A stretch of 64,000 nucleotides of DNA, taken from an uncultured Clostridia bacterium. Lineage in GTDB: Bacteria > Bacillota > Clostridia > Oscillospirales > Acutalibacteraceae. The notes beneath the pieces are model-generated. The model did not search any database. It saw only the letters and a list, made by a program, of their open reading frames with translations, and was not told where the DNA came from. How positions within the stretch are numbered: the first letter of the stretch is position 1; the number at the start of each line of letters is the position of its first letter. Of this stretch, positions 52,042 through 61,351 are shown piece by piece. The stretch is taken from NCBI GenBank assembly GCA_944385055.1, contig CALWVT010000001.1, forward strand, positions 186,001-250,000. The letters are read 5' to 3'. Both the position numbers and the translations under genes were made by a program.

Positions 52042-52826
52042 AACGCCTGTTGCTGTTTGCCGGCACCACGGAGGGCCGCCGTCTTGCCGAGGAACTTTCG
52101 AAAGATTGGGAGGTGACGGCCAGCGTCGCAACGGCATACGGCGCGCAGCTGCTGCCCTCTCAGGTCCGCGTTTTGACGGGCCGTCTCGACGAGCCGCAGA
52201 TCGAGGCCCTTTTGCGCCAGGAAAATTTCGACGTCCTGGTCGATGCCACGCATCCCTATGCGAAGGCGGTCACGCGGAATCTGCAAACGGCCGCCGCGAA
52301 CGCTGCGGTGCCGTACCTGCGCCTCGCCCGGCCGCAGAGCCCTCTGCCCGCGGATGCCCGTGTATTGGAAACCGCCGAAAAAGCCGCCGCTGCCCTGGCT
52401 GAAACGGAGGGCCCGGTCTTCTTGACGACCGGCGTCAAAGAGCTTCCGGCATTTGCGCCCCTCGCGCGCGAACGGCTGTACGTGCGGGTTTTGCCGACAC
52501 ACGAAGCGCTCTGTATTTGTGAGCGGGAAAAGATTCCCCCTTCGCACATCGTGGCCATGCAGGGGCCATTTTCCGAGGCGCTCAATCGCGCACTGCTCTC
52601 GCAGTTTCAAATCCGCCACCTCGTCACGAAAGAAGGCGGCGCCGCGGGCGGCTTTTCTGAAAAAGTTTCTGCGGCAAAAGCCTGCGGCGCTGTGCTCTGG
52701 GTGCTGCGCCGTCCGGCAGAGCAAGGCCTTTCCTATGCACAGCTTCTCGAACGATTGCGGACGTTATCCCGTTCGCAGTTGCAGATACCAATGACCGGGA
52801 GGAATCCATCATGCAAATCACATTGA
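52038..52826 (+). CDS. cobK: Precorrin-6A reductase
   Basis: NAD(P)H-dependent reductase (CobK/CbiJ) of 262 residues: LLLFAGTTEGRRLAEEL at the start, VDATHPYAKAVTRN, YLRLARPQ, FLTTGVKEL, VAMQGPFS and VTKEGGAAGG follow the family pattern. ATG 52038 overlaps the cobJ stop (ATGA). Its end overlaps cbiE by 16 bases. Confidence 0.93.
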   Translation: MKRLLLFAGTTEGRRLAEELSKDWEVTASVATAYGAQLLPSQVRVLTGRLDEPQIEALLRQENFDVLVDATHPYAKAVTRNLQTAAANAAVPYLRLARPQSPLPADARVLETAEKAAAALAETEGPVFLTTGVKELPAFAPLARERLYVRVLPTHEALCICEREKIPPSHIVAMQGPFSEALNRALLSQFQIRHLVTKEGGAAGGFSEKVSAAKACGAVLWVLRRPAEQGLSYAQLLERLRTLSRSQLQIPMTGRNPSCKSH

Positions 52827-53446
52827 TCGGCGCAGGCCCCGGCGGCCCCGGCGGATTGACCGGGGAGGGGCTTTTGGCCCTGCAAAAAGCCGATGTCGTG
52901 TTCGGCGCGCCGCGTTTATTAAAGACACTTGCCGCCTTTTGCCCGGGTGCGCGGCAGGATTGTTATCTGCCGGAGCCCGTTTTCAAAGCCCTGCGTGCAC
53001 ATCCGGAGTGGAAAGCCCCGTGCGTGCTTTTGAGCGGCGACGTCGGATTTTACAGCGGCGCGGCCCGTCTGCGGGCGGCTTTGCAGGAGGCGGGATATGC
53101 CGTTCGTTCCATCGCCGGTGTCCCGAGCGTTGCCTGCTTTGCGGCGGCACTCGGCCGCCCGTGGCAGGCGTGGCACCTCGTCAGTGCGCACGGCATCGCG
53201 TGTGACCCTGCGGCGCAGCTGCGCCTGCACGCCGCGGTCTTCTTTTTGACCGGTGGGGAGGGCGGCGTCCACCGCCTTTTGCAGGCCGCCTGTGACGGCG
53301 GCTTTGCAAATGCCCGCGCCGCCGTCGGCGAGGCGCTTTCCTATCCCGAGCAGCGTGTGACGGCCGGCACCGCGGCGGCGCTTTGCGGGCAATCCTTTGC
53401 CCCTTTAAGTGTGCTGCTCTTGGAGCGGGAGGAAGACCGTGGCTAA
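52811..53446 (+). CDS. cbiE: Precorrin-7 C5-methyltransferase, CbiE subunit
   Basis: A 211-residue SAM methyltransferase of the tetrapyrrole family with ITLIGAGPGGPGGLTGEG, GAPRLL, LLSGDVGFYSGA, IAGVPSVACFAAALGRPW and VSAHG. It is the CbiE half; the decarboxylating CbiT partner is not in the window. It overlaps the genes on both sides. Confidence 0.9.
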   Translation: MQITLIGAGPGGPGGLTGEGLLALQKADVVFGAPRLLKTLAAFCPGARQDCYLPEPVFKALRAHPEWKAPCVLLSGDVGFYSGAARLRAALQEAGYAVRSIAGVPSVACFAAALGRPWQAWHLVSAHGIACDPAAQLRLHAAVFFLTGGEGGVHRLLQAACDGGFANARAAVGEALSYPEQRVTAGTAAALCGQSFAPLSVLLLEREEDRG

Positions 53447-54815
53447 TGCGCGCCTGCTTTTGACGGCAATGGAGAGCGGGGCGGGGAAGACGACGGCCGT
53501 CTGCGCCCTGCTGCAGGCGTGGAAGGCCCGGGGCCTTTCCCCGGCTTCCTGCAAATGCGGCCCGGATTATATCGACCCCATGTTCCACCGCGCCGTTTTG
53601 GGGGTTCCCAGCCTGAACCTCGATCTCTATCTCTCCTCGGAGGAAACGGTCCGCCGCCTGCTCGCGTTTCAGGCCCAGCACGCCGGCGTGACGGTTCTGG
53701 AGGGCGCCATGGGGTATTACGACGGCGCCGCCATGACGGAGGCAGGCAGCGCCTATGCGGTCGCGCGCGCGACCCGGACGCCGGCGGTGCTCGTGCTGCG
53801 CGCGAAAGGGGAGGCCTTGTCTTTGGCGGCAAAGGTGCGCGGCTTCTCTACGTTCCGCTCGCCGAGTTTTATAAAGGCGCTGCTTTTGAATGACTGTACG
53901 CCCGCGGCCTACGCACGTTTGAAACCCGCGCTGGAGAAAGAAACCGGCCTGCCCGTTGCGGGGTATCTGCCGCCAATGCCCGCCAGCGCGTTCGAAAGCC
54001 GCCACCTCGGCCTCATCCCGCCAAAGGAACGGCCGGCATTCTCCGAAGCAATGGAAGCGCTCGGCGCTCAATGTGCAAAGACCGTCGACCTGCCGCTGCT
54101 TTTGCAAATCGCGGAAAGTGCCCCGCCGCTTTCTGTCCCGCCGTTTTTTGATCAAGCCGAACAGCCGCCGGTCCGGGTGCGCCTTGCCGTCGCGCGCGAT
54201 GAAGCCTTCTGCTTTCTCTATGACGAAAATCTGCGGCTTCTGCGCCAAAGCGGCGCACAGCTCTGCTTTTTCAGCCCCCTGCACGACGAAGCCCTGCCCG
54301 CAGACTGTCAGGGTCTCTACTTCGGCGGCGGTTGGCCGGAACTGCACGCACGTGCCCTTTCGGGAAATGATTCCATGCGCGCATCGGTCGCACGGGCGGT
54401 GCGTGCCGGCCTGCCGACACTTGCCGAATGCGGCGGCTATCTCTATTTGCTCGATTTCCTGCAGGATGCGTCCGGCGCCTGTTTTCCCATGGCGGGCGTT
54501 TTGCCCGGCGAAAGCCGCCGTGTGGGGCTGCGCCGTTTTGGCTATGCGCGTTTGGAAGCGCAGACGGATTCGTTTCTGCTTTCAAAAGGCGAGCGCATTC
54601 CGGTACATTGCTTTCATTATTGGGATACCCCCCAGCGCGGCGAGGATTTTCTGCTCGAGAAACCCGATGGCCGCACGTGGCGATGCGGGTTTGCGCGCAA
54701 AAACCTGTTTGCGAGTTTCGCCCATCTCTATTTTCCCGCCGCGCCGGGGCTTTCCGATGCGTTTGTTTCCGCCTGCGCACGCGTAAAGCGCGCCGGCCTT
54801 TCGACATCGCCATAA
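53439..54815 (+). CDS. cbiA: Cobyrinate a,c-diamide synthase
   Basis: A 458-residue ATP- and glutamine-dependent amidase. The N-terminal P-loop is TAMESGAGKTT, with KCGPDYIDPMFH and EGAMGYYDG. The glutamine amidotransferase domain has GGGWPELHA, the catalytic Cys in AECGGYLYLL and a late HCFHYWDT. GTG 53439 follows GGGAGGAAG and overlaps cbiE by 8 bases. It ends at a terminator. It follows cbiE, so the operon covers only part of the corrin ring pathway. Confidence 0.95.
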   Translation: MANARLLLTAMESGAGKTTAVCALLQAWKARGLSPASCKCGPDYIDPMFHRAVLGVPSLNLDLYLSSEETVRRLLAFQAQHAGVTVLEGAMGYYDGAAMTEAGSAYAVARATRTPAVLVLRAKGEALSLAAKVRGFSTFRSPSFIKALLLNDCTPAAYARLKPALEKETGLPVAGYLPPMPASAFESRHLGLIPPKERPAFSEAMEALGAQCAKTVDLPLLLQIAESAPPLSVPPFFDQAEQPPVRVRLAVARDEAFCFLYDENLRLLRQSGAQLCFFSPLHDEALPADCQGLYFGGGWPELHARALSGNDSMRASVARAVRAGLPTLAECGGYLYLLDFLQDASGACFPMAGVLPGESRRVGLRRFGYARLEAQTDSFLLSKGERIPVHCFHYWDTPQRGEDFLLEKPDGRTWRCGFARKNLFASFAHLYFPAAPGLSDAFVSACARVKRAGLSTSP

Positions 54816-54836
54816 AATCTTTTCCCATCCATACAA

Positions 54837-54879
54837 AAAGGCCATGCCGCAGCAATGCCTGCAGCATGGCCTTTCTTTT
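54837..54879. terminator. Bidirectional terminator
   Basis: AAAGGCCATGC (54837-54847) pairs with GCATGGCCTTT (54864-54874), followed by a T-run; A-rich sequence on the other side lets it also serve gltD. Confidence 0.85.
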
Positions 54880-54889
54880 ATTTTTGGAT

Positions 54890-56353
54890 TTATTCGGGCA
54901 GATTCGAATATCCCATCAAATATTCATCCACCGCCCGCGCGGCGCGGCGCCCTTCCGCGATCGCCCAGACAACGAGCGACTGCCCGCGGTGCATGTCGCC
55001 GGCCGTGAATACGCCGGGTACATTTGTCGCGTAAGCGTCGGGCTGCGTCTCCACCACATTGCGCTTCGTCAGCGTTACGCCAAACGCCTTTGCGGTGTAT
55101 TCCTGGCAGCCCAGGAAACCCGCCGCAATGATCAGAAGTTCGCACGGCAGCACCTGCTCCGTCCCTGCAATGGGCTTTAAGTCGGGCGAGAGCTTCACAA
55201 CCTTGACCCCCGTCAAAGTGCCGTCCTTGTCCGTGAGCAGTTCCGTTGCCGTCGTCGAATACAGCCGCGGGTCGGCGCCAAACACGGCGATGGCCTCCTG
55301 CTGGCCGTAATCCGTCTTGCAAATGCGCGGCCATTCGGGCCACGGGTTGTCCGGCGTGCGCGCGTCGGGCGCTTTCGGCATCATTTCCAGCTGCACGACC
55401 GATTTACAGCCGTGGCGGATGCACGTGCCCACGCAGTCGTTGCCCGTGTCGCCGCCGCCGACGACCACGACGTTTTTCCCCTGCGGGTCGACATACTGGT
55501 GATCCGCAAAGCCGGAGTCTAAAAGGCTCTTGGTGTTCTGCGAGAGGAAATCCACCGCAAAATACACGCCCTTTGCGCCGCGGTTTTTCACCGCAAGGTC
55601 GCGCGGCTTTTTGGCGCCGCAGCACAAAACCACCGCGTCGTTTTCCGACAAGAGCTTTTTCGGATCGTAATTTTTGCCCACATCCGCCTGCGTGATAAAC
55701 GAAATGCCTTCGTCACGCATGAATTGGATGCGCCGGTCGACGATCTGCTTTTCGAGCTTCATGTTCGGGATGCCGTACATCAAAAGCCCGCCGGGACGGT
55801 CGTCCCGCTCATAAACCGTCACCGCATGCCCGCGGCGGTTGAGCTGTTCGGCGCAGGCCAGGCCCGCAGGGCCCGAGCCCACAATCGCCACGCGCTTGCC
55901 GCTCTTTGTCGTGGGCGGCTGCGGTTTTAAATACCCTTCCGCAAAGCCCGCTTCCACCGTTTCCAGCTCATTTTCACGAATCGTCACCGGGTCGCCGTTT
56001 AAGCCGCATGTGCACGCAGCTTCGCACAGCGCCGGGCAGACCCGTCCGGTAAATTCCGGGAAATTGTTCGTCTTTAAAAGCCGCTGTAACGCAAGCTCCG
56101 TATTGCCGTGATAGATCAGGTCGTTCCATTCCGGAATGAGATTGTGCAGCGGGCAGCCGGATACGCCGCGCCCGAGCACCATGCCGGACTGGCAGTAGGG
56201 TACCCCGCACGCCATGCAGCGCGCGCCCTGTTCCCGCCTGAGCTCTTCCGGCAGCGAGACATGAAATTCATCCCAATGCCGGATGCGCTCCAAAGGCGCC
56301 TGCCCCGGCTCATTGATCCGCTCGAATTCCAGAAATCCACTCGGCTTTCCCAT
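54890..56353 (-). CDS. gltD: Glutamate synthase small subunit
   Basis: FAD and Fe-S subunit of 487 residues that passes electrons from NAD(P)H to GltB. N-terminal cluster ligands are CMACGVPYCQSG, CPLHN and CPALCEAACTCG. VAIVGSGPAGLACAEQL and VVVVGGGDTGNDC bind FAD and NAD(P)H. ATG 56353 has AAGGAG 10 bases upstream; the GTG at 56362 is too close. It starts 1 base after the gltB stop. Confidence 0.96.
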   Translation of the reverse strand: MGKPSGFLEFERINEPGQAPLERIRHWDEFHVSLPEELRREQGARCMACGVPYCQSGMVLGRGVSGCPLHNLIPEWNDLIYHGNTELALQRLLKTNNFPEFTGRVCPALCEAACTCGLNGDPVTIRENELETVEAGFAEGYLKPQPPTTKSGKRVAIVGSGPAGLACAEQLNRRGHAVTVYERDDRPGGLLMYGIPNMKLEKQIVDRRIQFMRDEGISFITQADVGKNYDPKKLLSENDAVVLCCGAKKPRDLAVKNRGAKGVYFAVDFLSQNTKSLLDSGFADHQYVDPQGKNVVVVGGGDTGNDCVGTCIRHGCKSVVQLEMMPKAPDARTPDNPWPEWPRICKTDYGQQEAIAVFGADPRLYSTTATELLTDKDGTLTGVKVVKLSPDLKPIAGTEQVLPCELLIIAAGFLGCQEYTAKAFGVTLTKRNVVETQPDAYATNVPGVFTAGDMHRGQSLVVWAIAEGRRAARAVDEYLMGYSNLPE

Positions 56354-56354
56354 G

Positions 56355-59300
56355 TTAGACACGCTCCTTTTTGTTTACGGCGGCGTAGAAGGCCTCCATC
56401 TCCGCCTGCTCCCGGCTCATCCCTTTTTCTTCGTATTGCCCGATTGCATGCAGCATGCGCGCATAATCGTGGGGCAGGATCTTCTTAAAGTTCGGCAGTT
56501 CCTCTTCAAAGTGCGAGAGCAAGTACTGCCCGCGCGTAGAGCCGGTCGCTTCGACGTGCTCAGTGATCATCTGCTTGAGTTCCTGTACATCGTGCTTTTC
56601 CTCTACCGGTTCCATCGAGACGAGCTCCTTATTGAGCTTCAAATACAGGTCGCGGTCGCGGTCCCAGACGTACGCGATGCCGCCGCTCATGCCGGCCGCA
56701 AAGTTCTTGCCCGTGCGCCCGAGCACGGCTACCCGGCCGCCGGTCATGTATTCGCAGCCATGGTCGCCCACGCCTTCCACGACGGCCGTCGCGCCGGAAT
56801 TGCGCACGCAGAAGCGTTCGCCGGCCACGCCGCGCAGAAATGCCTTGCCGGAGGTCGCGCCGTACAGCGCCACGTTGCCGATTAAGATGTTCTCGCCCGG
56901 GTCAAAGGTCACGCCCTTCGGCGGTGTCACAATCAGCTTGCCGCCGGAAAGGCCCTTGCCGAGGTAGTCGTTCGAGTCGCCCTCGAGGTGCAGCGTGAGC
57001 CCCTTCGGGATGAACGCGCCGAAGGATTGTCCGCCGCCGCCCTGGCAGTGGATGACGAACGTGTCTTCCGGCAGGCCGTCGCCAAAGCGGCGCGTGATGT
57101 CGCTGCCGAGGATCGTGCCCACCGTGCGGTCCGTGCTGGAGACGTGGATCGTCGCCTCCGCGTGTTCGCCGGCCTTCAAAGCAGGCGCGAGTTCCTTTTC
57201 GAGCACCCGCAAATCCACCGTCTTCTGCAGCTGGAAGTCGTAGATGTCCTTCGGGTCAAAGTGGACCTTGTACTGCTTCGCGTCCGTGTACGGGTTATCG
57301 AGGATGCCCGACAGGTCCACGAGCTTCGCGCGCTCATTGACGGCGTGCTCGCGCACCTTCAACAAGTCCGTCCGGCCGACGAGCTCTTCGACCGTGTGTA
57401 CGCCCAATTTCGCCATATGCTCGCGCAGGTCCTGTGCGATGAAGCGCATGAAGTTCGCGACGTATTCGGGCTTGCCGCGAAAACGCTTGCGCAGCTCCGG
57501 ATTCTGCGTCGCAATGCCCACCGGGCATGTGTCGAGATTGCATACGCGCATCATCACGCAGCCCATCGTCACAAGCGGCGCCGTTGCAAAGCCGAATTCC
57601 TCCGCGCCCAGCATGCACGCGATTGCGACGTCGCGGCCGCTCATGAGCTTGCCGTCCGTCTCGAGAATCACGCGCGAACGCAGGCCGTTTTGAATCAGCG
57701 TCTGGTGCGTCTCCGCAAGGCCCAGTTCCCACGGCAAACCGGCGTTTTGAATCGATGTGCGCGGCGCGGCGCCCGTGCCGCCGTCGTGGCCCGAGATCAG
57801 CACAACCTGCGCGCCGGCCTTCGCAACGCCGGACGCAATCGTGCCGACGCCCGCTTCCGAGACGAGCTTGACGGAAATGCGTGCCTGGCGGTTCGCGTTC
57901 TTTAAGTCGTAAATCAGCTGCGCCAAGTCCTCAATCGAGTAAATGTCATGGTGCGGCGGGGGAGAGATCAGCGAAACCCCCGGCGTCGAATAGCGTGTCT
58001 TCGCAATCCACGGATAGACTTTCTTGCCGGGCAGATGACCGCCCTCGCCGGGCTTTGCGCCCTGTGCCATTTTGATCTGAATTTCCTTGGCCGAAAGCAG
58101 ATATTCGCTCGTCACGCCGAAGCGGCCCGACGCCACCTGCTTAATGGCGGAATTGCGCGAGGTGCCTAGACGGTCGCGCTCCTCGCCGCCTTCGCCGGAG
58201 TTTGACTTGCCGCCGAGCATGTTCATGGCTTCCGCCATGCACTCGTGCGCTTCCTTGGAAATCGAACCGTAGCTCATCGCGCCCGTCTTAAAGCGTTTGA
58301 CGATCGAATCGACGCTTTCCACTTCCTCGATCGGAATCGGCTCCTTGGCGTAGCGCATGTCGAGCAGGCCGCGCAGCGTGTGCGGGTTATTCTCGTCATC
58401 CACTAAGGCCGTATATTCTTTAAACAGCGCGTAATCACCCCGGCGCGTCGCTTCCTGCAGCGTGTGGATTGTGCGCGGGTTGTACAGGTGGTCCTCCTGC
58501 CCGGAACGCTCCTTGTGATAGCCCAAGGAGTCGAGCGTCGAATCCGTCGCAAGCCCCAGCGGGTCAAAGGCCTTCGTGTGGTTGTGGTCCACCAGCGCTT
58601 CAATTTCCTTTAAGCCGATGCCTTCTACGCGCGAAACCGTATTGGTGAAATATTCGTCGATGACTTCGTGGTTGATGCCGACCGCCTCAAAGATCTGCGA
58701 GGACTGGTACGATTGAATCGTCGAGATGCCCATCTTCGACGCAATCTTGACGATGCCGTGCAGGATGGCGGCGTTATAGTCGTCCACCGCCGCGTAGTAA
58801 TCCTTGTCGAGCTGCCCGGATTCGATGAGCTGCCCGATCGTCTCGTGTGCGAGGTAGGGGTTAATCGCGCGTGCGCCATAGCCCAGAAGCGTTGCAAAAT
58901 GGTGCACGTCGCGCGGTTCGGCCGATTCGAGCACAATGGAGACCGCCGTGCGCTTCTTCGTGCGGATCAGATACTGTTCGATCGCGGAGACTGCCAGCAG
59001 CGACGGAATCGCCACGTGGTTTTCATCGACGCCGCGGTCGGACAGGATGATGATGTTGGCCCCGTTGCGGTACGCGCGGTCCACGGAAACAAACAGCTTG
59101 TCGAGCGCGCGCTTTAACGGCATATTCTTATAATAGAGAATCGAAACCGTCTCGACGCAGAAGCCGCGCTTTTTCAGCGAGCGGATTTTCATTAAGTCCG
59201 TCGAGGTCAAAATCGGGTTGTGCACCTGCAGGACGCGGCAGTTTTCGGCCTTCTCTTCGAGTAGATTGCCGTTGTCGCCCAGGTACACGGTCGTATCCGT

Positions 59301-60908
59301 GACAATCTCTTCGCGGATTGCGTCAATCGGCGGGTTCGTGACCTGCGCGAACAATTGCTTAAAGTAGTTAAACAGCGGCTGGTCGTGGTGCGAGAGCACC
59401 GCCAGCGGGATATCAATGCCCATCGAGGCCGTCGGCTCCGCGCCGGTGTTTGCCATCGGCAGGATAGACCCCTGCACGTCCTCATACGTGTAGCCGAACG
59501 CCTTCTGGATCTTCGGCAGTTCTTCGCTCGAGTACGTGGGTACCTTGCGGTTCGGGATCGGCAGATCGCGCAGGCGCACCAGGTTCTGGTCCAGCCATTC
59601 GCCATAGGGCTTTCTCGCCGCATAGCGGGCCTTCAGTTCGCTGTCCTCGACGATGCGCCCTTCCACCGTATCCACCAGCAGCATCTTGCCGGGCTCCAAA
59701 CGCGATTTTTGCGCGATGTTCTCCGGCGGGATGTCCAATACGCCGACCTCCGACGAGAGGATCAGCCTTCCGTCCTTCGTCACGTAGTAACGCGACGGGC
59801 GCAGGCCGTTGCGATCGAGCACCGCGCCCAGGCAGTCGCCGTCGGAGAACAAAATCGCCGCCGGGCCGTCCCACGGCTCCATCAAGATCGAATAGTATTG
59901 GTAAAGGTCGCGGTTCTTATACGGGATCGCCGTGTTCTTCTGCCACGGTTCCGGAATGCAGATCATCACCGCCAGCGGCAGATCCATGCCGGACATCATT
60001 AAGAATTCCAGCGTCTTATCGAGCGTCGCGGAGTCGGAATCACCGGACGCAACGACCGGGAAGATCTTGTCCATGTCGTTTGCAAGCGCCCGGCAGGACA
60101 TCGTCTCTTCACGCGCCATCATGCGGTCGATATTGCCGCGGATCGTGTTGATTTCACCGTTGTGCAGGATAATCCGGTTCGGATGCGCACGTTCCCACGA
60201 AGGCTGTGTATTCGTCGAGAAGCGGGAGTGCACAGTCGCGATGGCGGACTCGTAGTCCTCCGACTGCAGGTCCGGATAGAACTTGCGCAGCTGGTTGACT
60301 AAGAACATGCCTTTGTAGACAATCGTGCGGCTCGACAGCGAGGCCACGTACGTGTCGACGCTCGACTGCTCAAACACGCGCCGCGCAACGTACAGCCTGC
60401 GGTCAAAGTCGAGCCCGCGGCGCGCCCCCTTCGGGCGCAGCACAAAGCCCTGTTCAATATAAGGCATCTTATCGCGCGCCTTCGTGCCGAGGATCGAGGG
60501 CTTGACTGGCACCGTGCGCCAGCCTAAAAATTCCATGCCCTCTTTTTGAATGATGATCTCAAACAGCTTTTTGGCCTGGCTGCGCTTGAGCGTGTCCTGC
60601 GGGAAAAAGAACATGCCAATGCCATAGTCGCGTTCGCCGGGCAGGGAAAACCCTGCCTGCTCGGCCGCTTTCGAGAAGAAGCGGTGCGAGATCTGTAAGA
60701 GGATGCCGACGCCGTCGCCGGTCTTGCCTTCCGCGTCTTTGCCGGCGCGGTGTTCCAGCTTTTCCACGATCTTCAGTGCGTCATCGACGGTCTTGTGTGT
60801 CTTGCGGCCCTTGATGTCGACCACTGCGCCAATGCCGCAGGCGTCGTGTTCAAAGGAAGCATCGTAAAGGGGAGCCGTTTGGTTCCCTTTCTTTTCCGGT
60901 CCGTTCAT
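56355..60908 (-). CDS. gltB: Glutamate synthase large subunit
   Basis: A 1517-residue flavoenzyme that makes two glutamates from glutamine and 2-oxoglutarate. Glutaminase domain with the nucleophile Cys24 (HDACGIGAV, exposed after propeptide removal); central domain; FMN/[3Fe-4S] synthase domain with GEGGHLPGKKV, ISGHDGGTGAAPRTS and CNLDTCPVGIATQNPELRKRF; C-terminal beta-helix with GGxxGxxF-type repeats. ATG 60908 follows AAAGGAG. The frame open to 61127 would include the promoter and is rejected. gltD follows directly. Confidence 0.97.
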   Translation of the reverse strand: MNGPEKKGNQTAPLYDASFEHDACGIGAVVDIKGRKTHKTVDDALKIVEKLEHRAGKDAEGKTGDGVGILLQISHRFFSKAAEQAGFSLPGERDYGIGMFFFPQDTLKRSQAKKLFEIIIQKEGMEFLGWRTVPVKPSILGTKARDKMPYIEQGFVLRPKGARRGLDFDRRLYVARRVFEQSSVDTYVASLSSRTIVYKGMFLVNQLRKFYPDLQSEDYESAIATVHSRFSTNTQPSWERAHPNRIILHNGEINTIRGNIDRMMAREETMSCRALANDMDKIFPVVASGDSDSATLDKTLEFLMMSGMDLPLAVMICIPEPWQKNTAIPYKNRDLYQYYSILMEPWDGPAAILFSDGDCLGAVLDRNGLRPSRYYVTKDGRLILSSEVGVLDIPPENIAQKSRLEPGKMLLVDTVEGRIVEDSELKARYAARKPYGEWLDQNLVRLRDLPIPNRKVPTYSSEELPKIQKAFGYTYEDVQGSILPMANTGAEPTASMGIDIPLAVLSHHDQPLFNYFKQLFAQVTNPPIDAIREEIVTDTTVYLGDNGNLLEEKAENCRVLQVHNPILTSTDLMKIRSLKKRGFCVETVSILYYKNMPLKRALDKLFVSVDRAYRNGANIIILSDRGVDENHVAIPSLLAVSAIEQYLIRTKKRTAVSIVLESAEPRDVHHFATLLGYGARAINPYLAHETIGQLIESGQLDKDYYAAVDDYNAAILHGIVKIASKMGISTIQSYQSSQIFEAVGINHEVIDEYFTNTVSRVEGIGLKEIEALVDHNHTKAFDPLGLATDSTLDSLGYHKERSGQEDHLYNPRTIHTLQEATRRGDYALFKEYTALVDDENNPHTLRGLLDMRYAKEPIPIEEVESVDSIVKRFKTGAMSYGSISKEAHECMAEAMNMLGGKSNSGEGGEERDRLGTSRNSAIKQVASGRFGVTSEYLLSAKEIQIKMAQGAKPGEGGHLPGKKVYPWIAKTRYSTPGVSLISPPPHHDIYSIEDLAQLIYDLKNANRQARISVKLVSEAGVGTIASGVAKAGAQVVLISGHDGGTGAAPRTSIQNAGLPWELGLAETHQTLIQNGLRSRVILETDGKLMSGRDVAIACMLGAEEFGFATAPLVTMGCVMMRVCNLDTCPVGIATQNPELRKRFRGKPEYVANFMRFIAQDLREHMAKLGVHTVEELVGRTDLLKVREHAVNERAKLVDLSGILDNPYTDAKQYKVHFDPKDIYDFQLQKTVDLRVLEKELAPALKAGEHAEATIHVSSTDRTVGTILGSDITRRFGDGLPEDTFVIHCQGGGGQSFGAFIPKGLTLHLEGDSNDYLGKGLSGGKLIVTPPKGVTFDPGENILIGNVALYGATSGKAFLRGVAGERFCVRNSGATAVVEGVGDHGCEYMTGGRVAVLGRTGKNFAAGMSGGIAYVWDRDRDLYLKLNKELVSMEPVEEKHDVQELKQMITEHVEATGSTRGQYLLSHFEEELPNFKKILPHDYARMLHAIGQYEEKGMSREQAEMEAFYAAVNKKERV

Positions 60909-61002
60909 AAGCTCTGGGCTCCTTTCGGAAAAAGCGCTCCTGCCGCTGTGCAGGAAGCAAACTGGGTTTTGCATCTTTGCAGTCGTATACATGCATACTC
61001 CC

Positions 61003-61031
61003 ATTATACACACGCTTTTTCCGTCCGTCAA
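61003..61031 (-). promoter_or_regulatory. gltBD promoter
   Basis: On the minus strand TTGACG (61031-61026) and TATAAT (61008-61003) are 17 bases apart. The leader is ~90 bases with a hairpin (GCTCCTGC/GCAGGAAGC). I see no glutamine riboswitch signature. Confidence 0.75.
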
Positions 61032-61314
61032 TGCGTTTCCAGAAATCCTGCGCAAATCCATTCTAAAATGCTGAACTTCTCTGCTTTTTATGAGGATTTG
61101 GTGCTGTTTTGCACAAAATTTATACAAGAAATTAGAAATAAGAGGAACCTTTCGGGAACAGAATTGTAAAATGGCTACACAATTCGATTTCTTTTTCTAT
61201 CGGAAAATCTGACGGCCGGGACGAAAAAAACTTCAAATTTTCAAAAACGGAGAATCCCACAGCCACCAAGATCCCCACATTTTCCGCCGTACCGTGTTTT
61301 AAAAAAGCGGCGCA
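61032..61314. other. Non-coding, AT-rich gap
   Basis: Between the gltB promoter and the patatin terminator no gene, tRNA or recognisable RNA was found on either strand. AT content is higher than in the rest of the window. Short ORFs lack ribosome sites. Confidence 0.5.
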
Positions 61315-61318
61315 AAAA

Positions 61319-61351
61319 AGGCCGGGCCTTTTTTTCGAAAGGTCCCGGCTT
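61319..61351 (-). terminator. Terminator of the patatin-like gene
   Basis: On the minus strand GCCGGGACCTT pairs with AAGGCCCGGC (61339-61349 with 61321-61330), followed by CTTTTTT. Confidence 0.8.

Noticed and set aside
60909-61002. Glutamine riboswitch in the gltB leader
   Set aside because: A small hairpin exists, but the conserved glnA-RNA elements are not seen.
60909-61127. N-terminal extension of gltB
   Set aside because: The extension covers the promoter and a run of unrelated residues; ATG 60908 has the ribosome site and fits the family.
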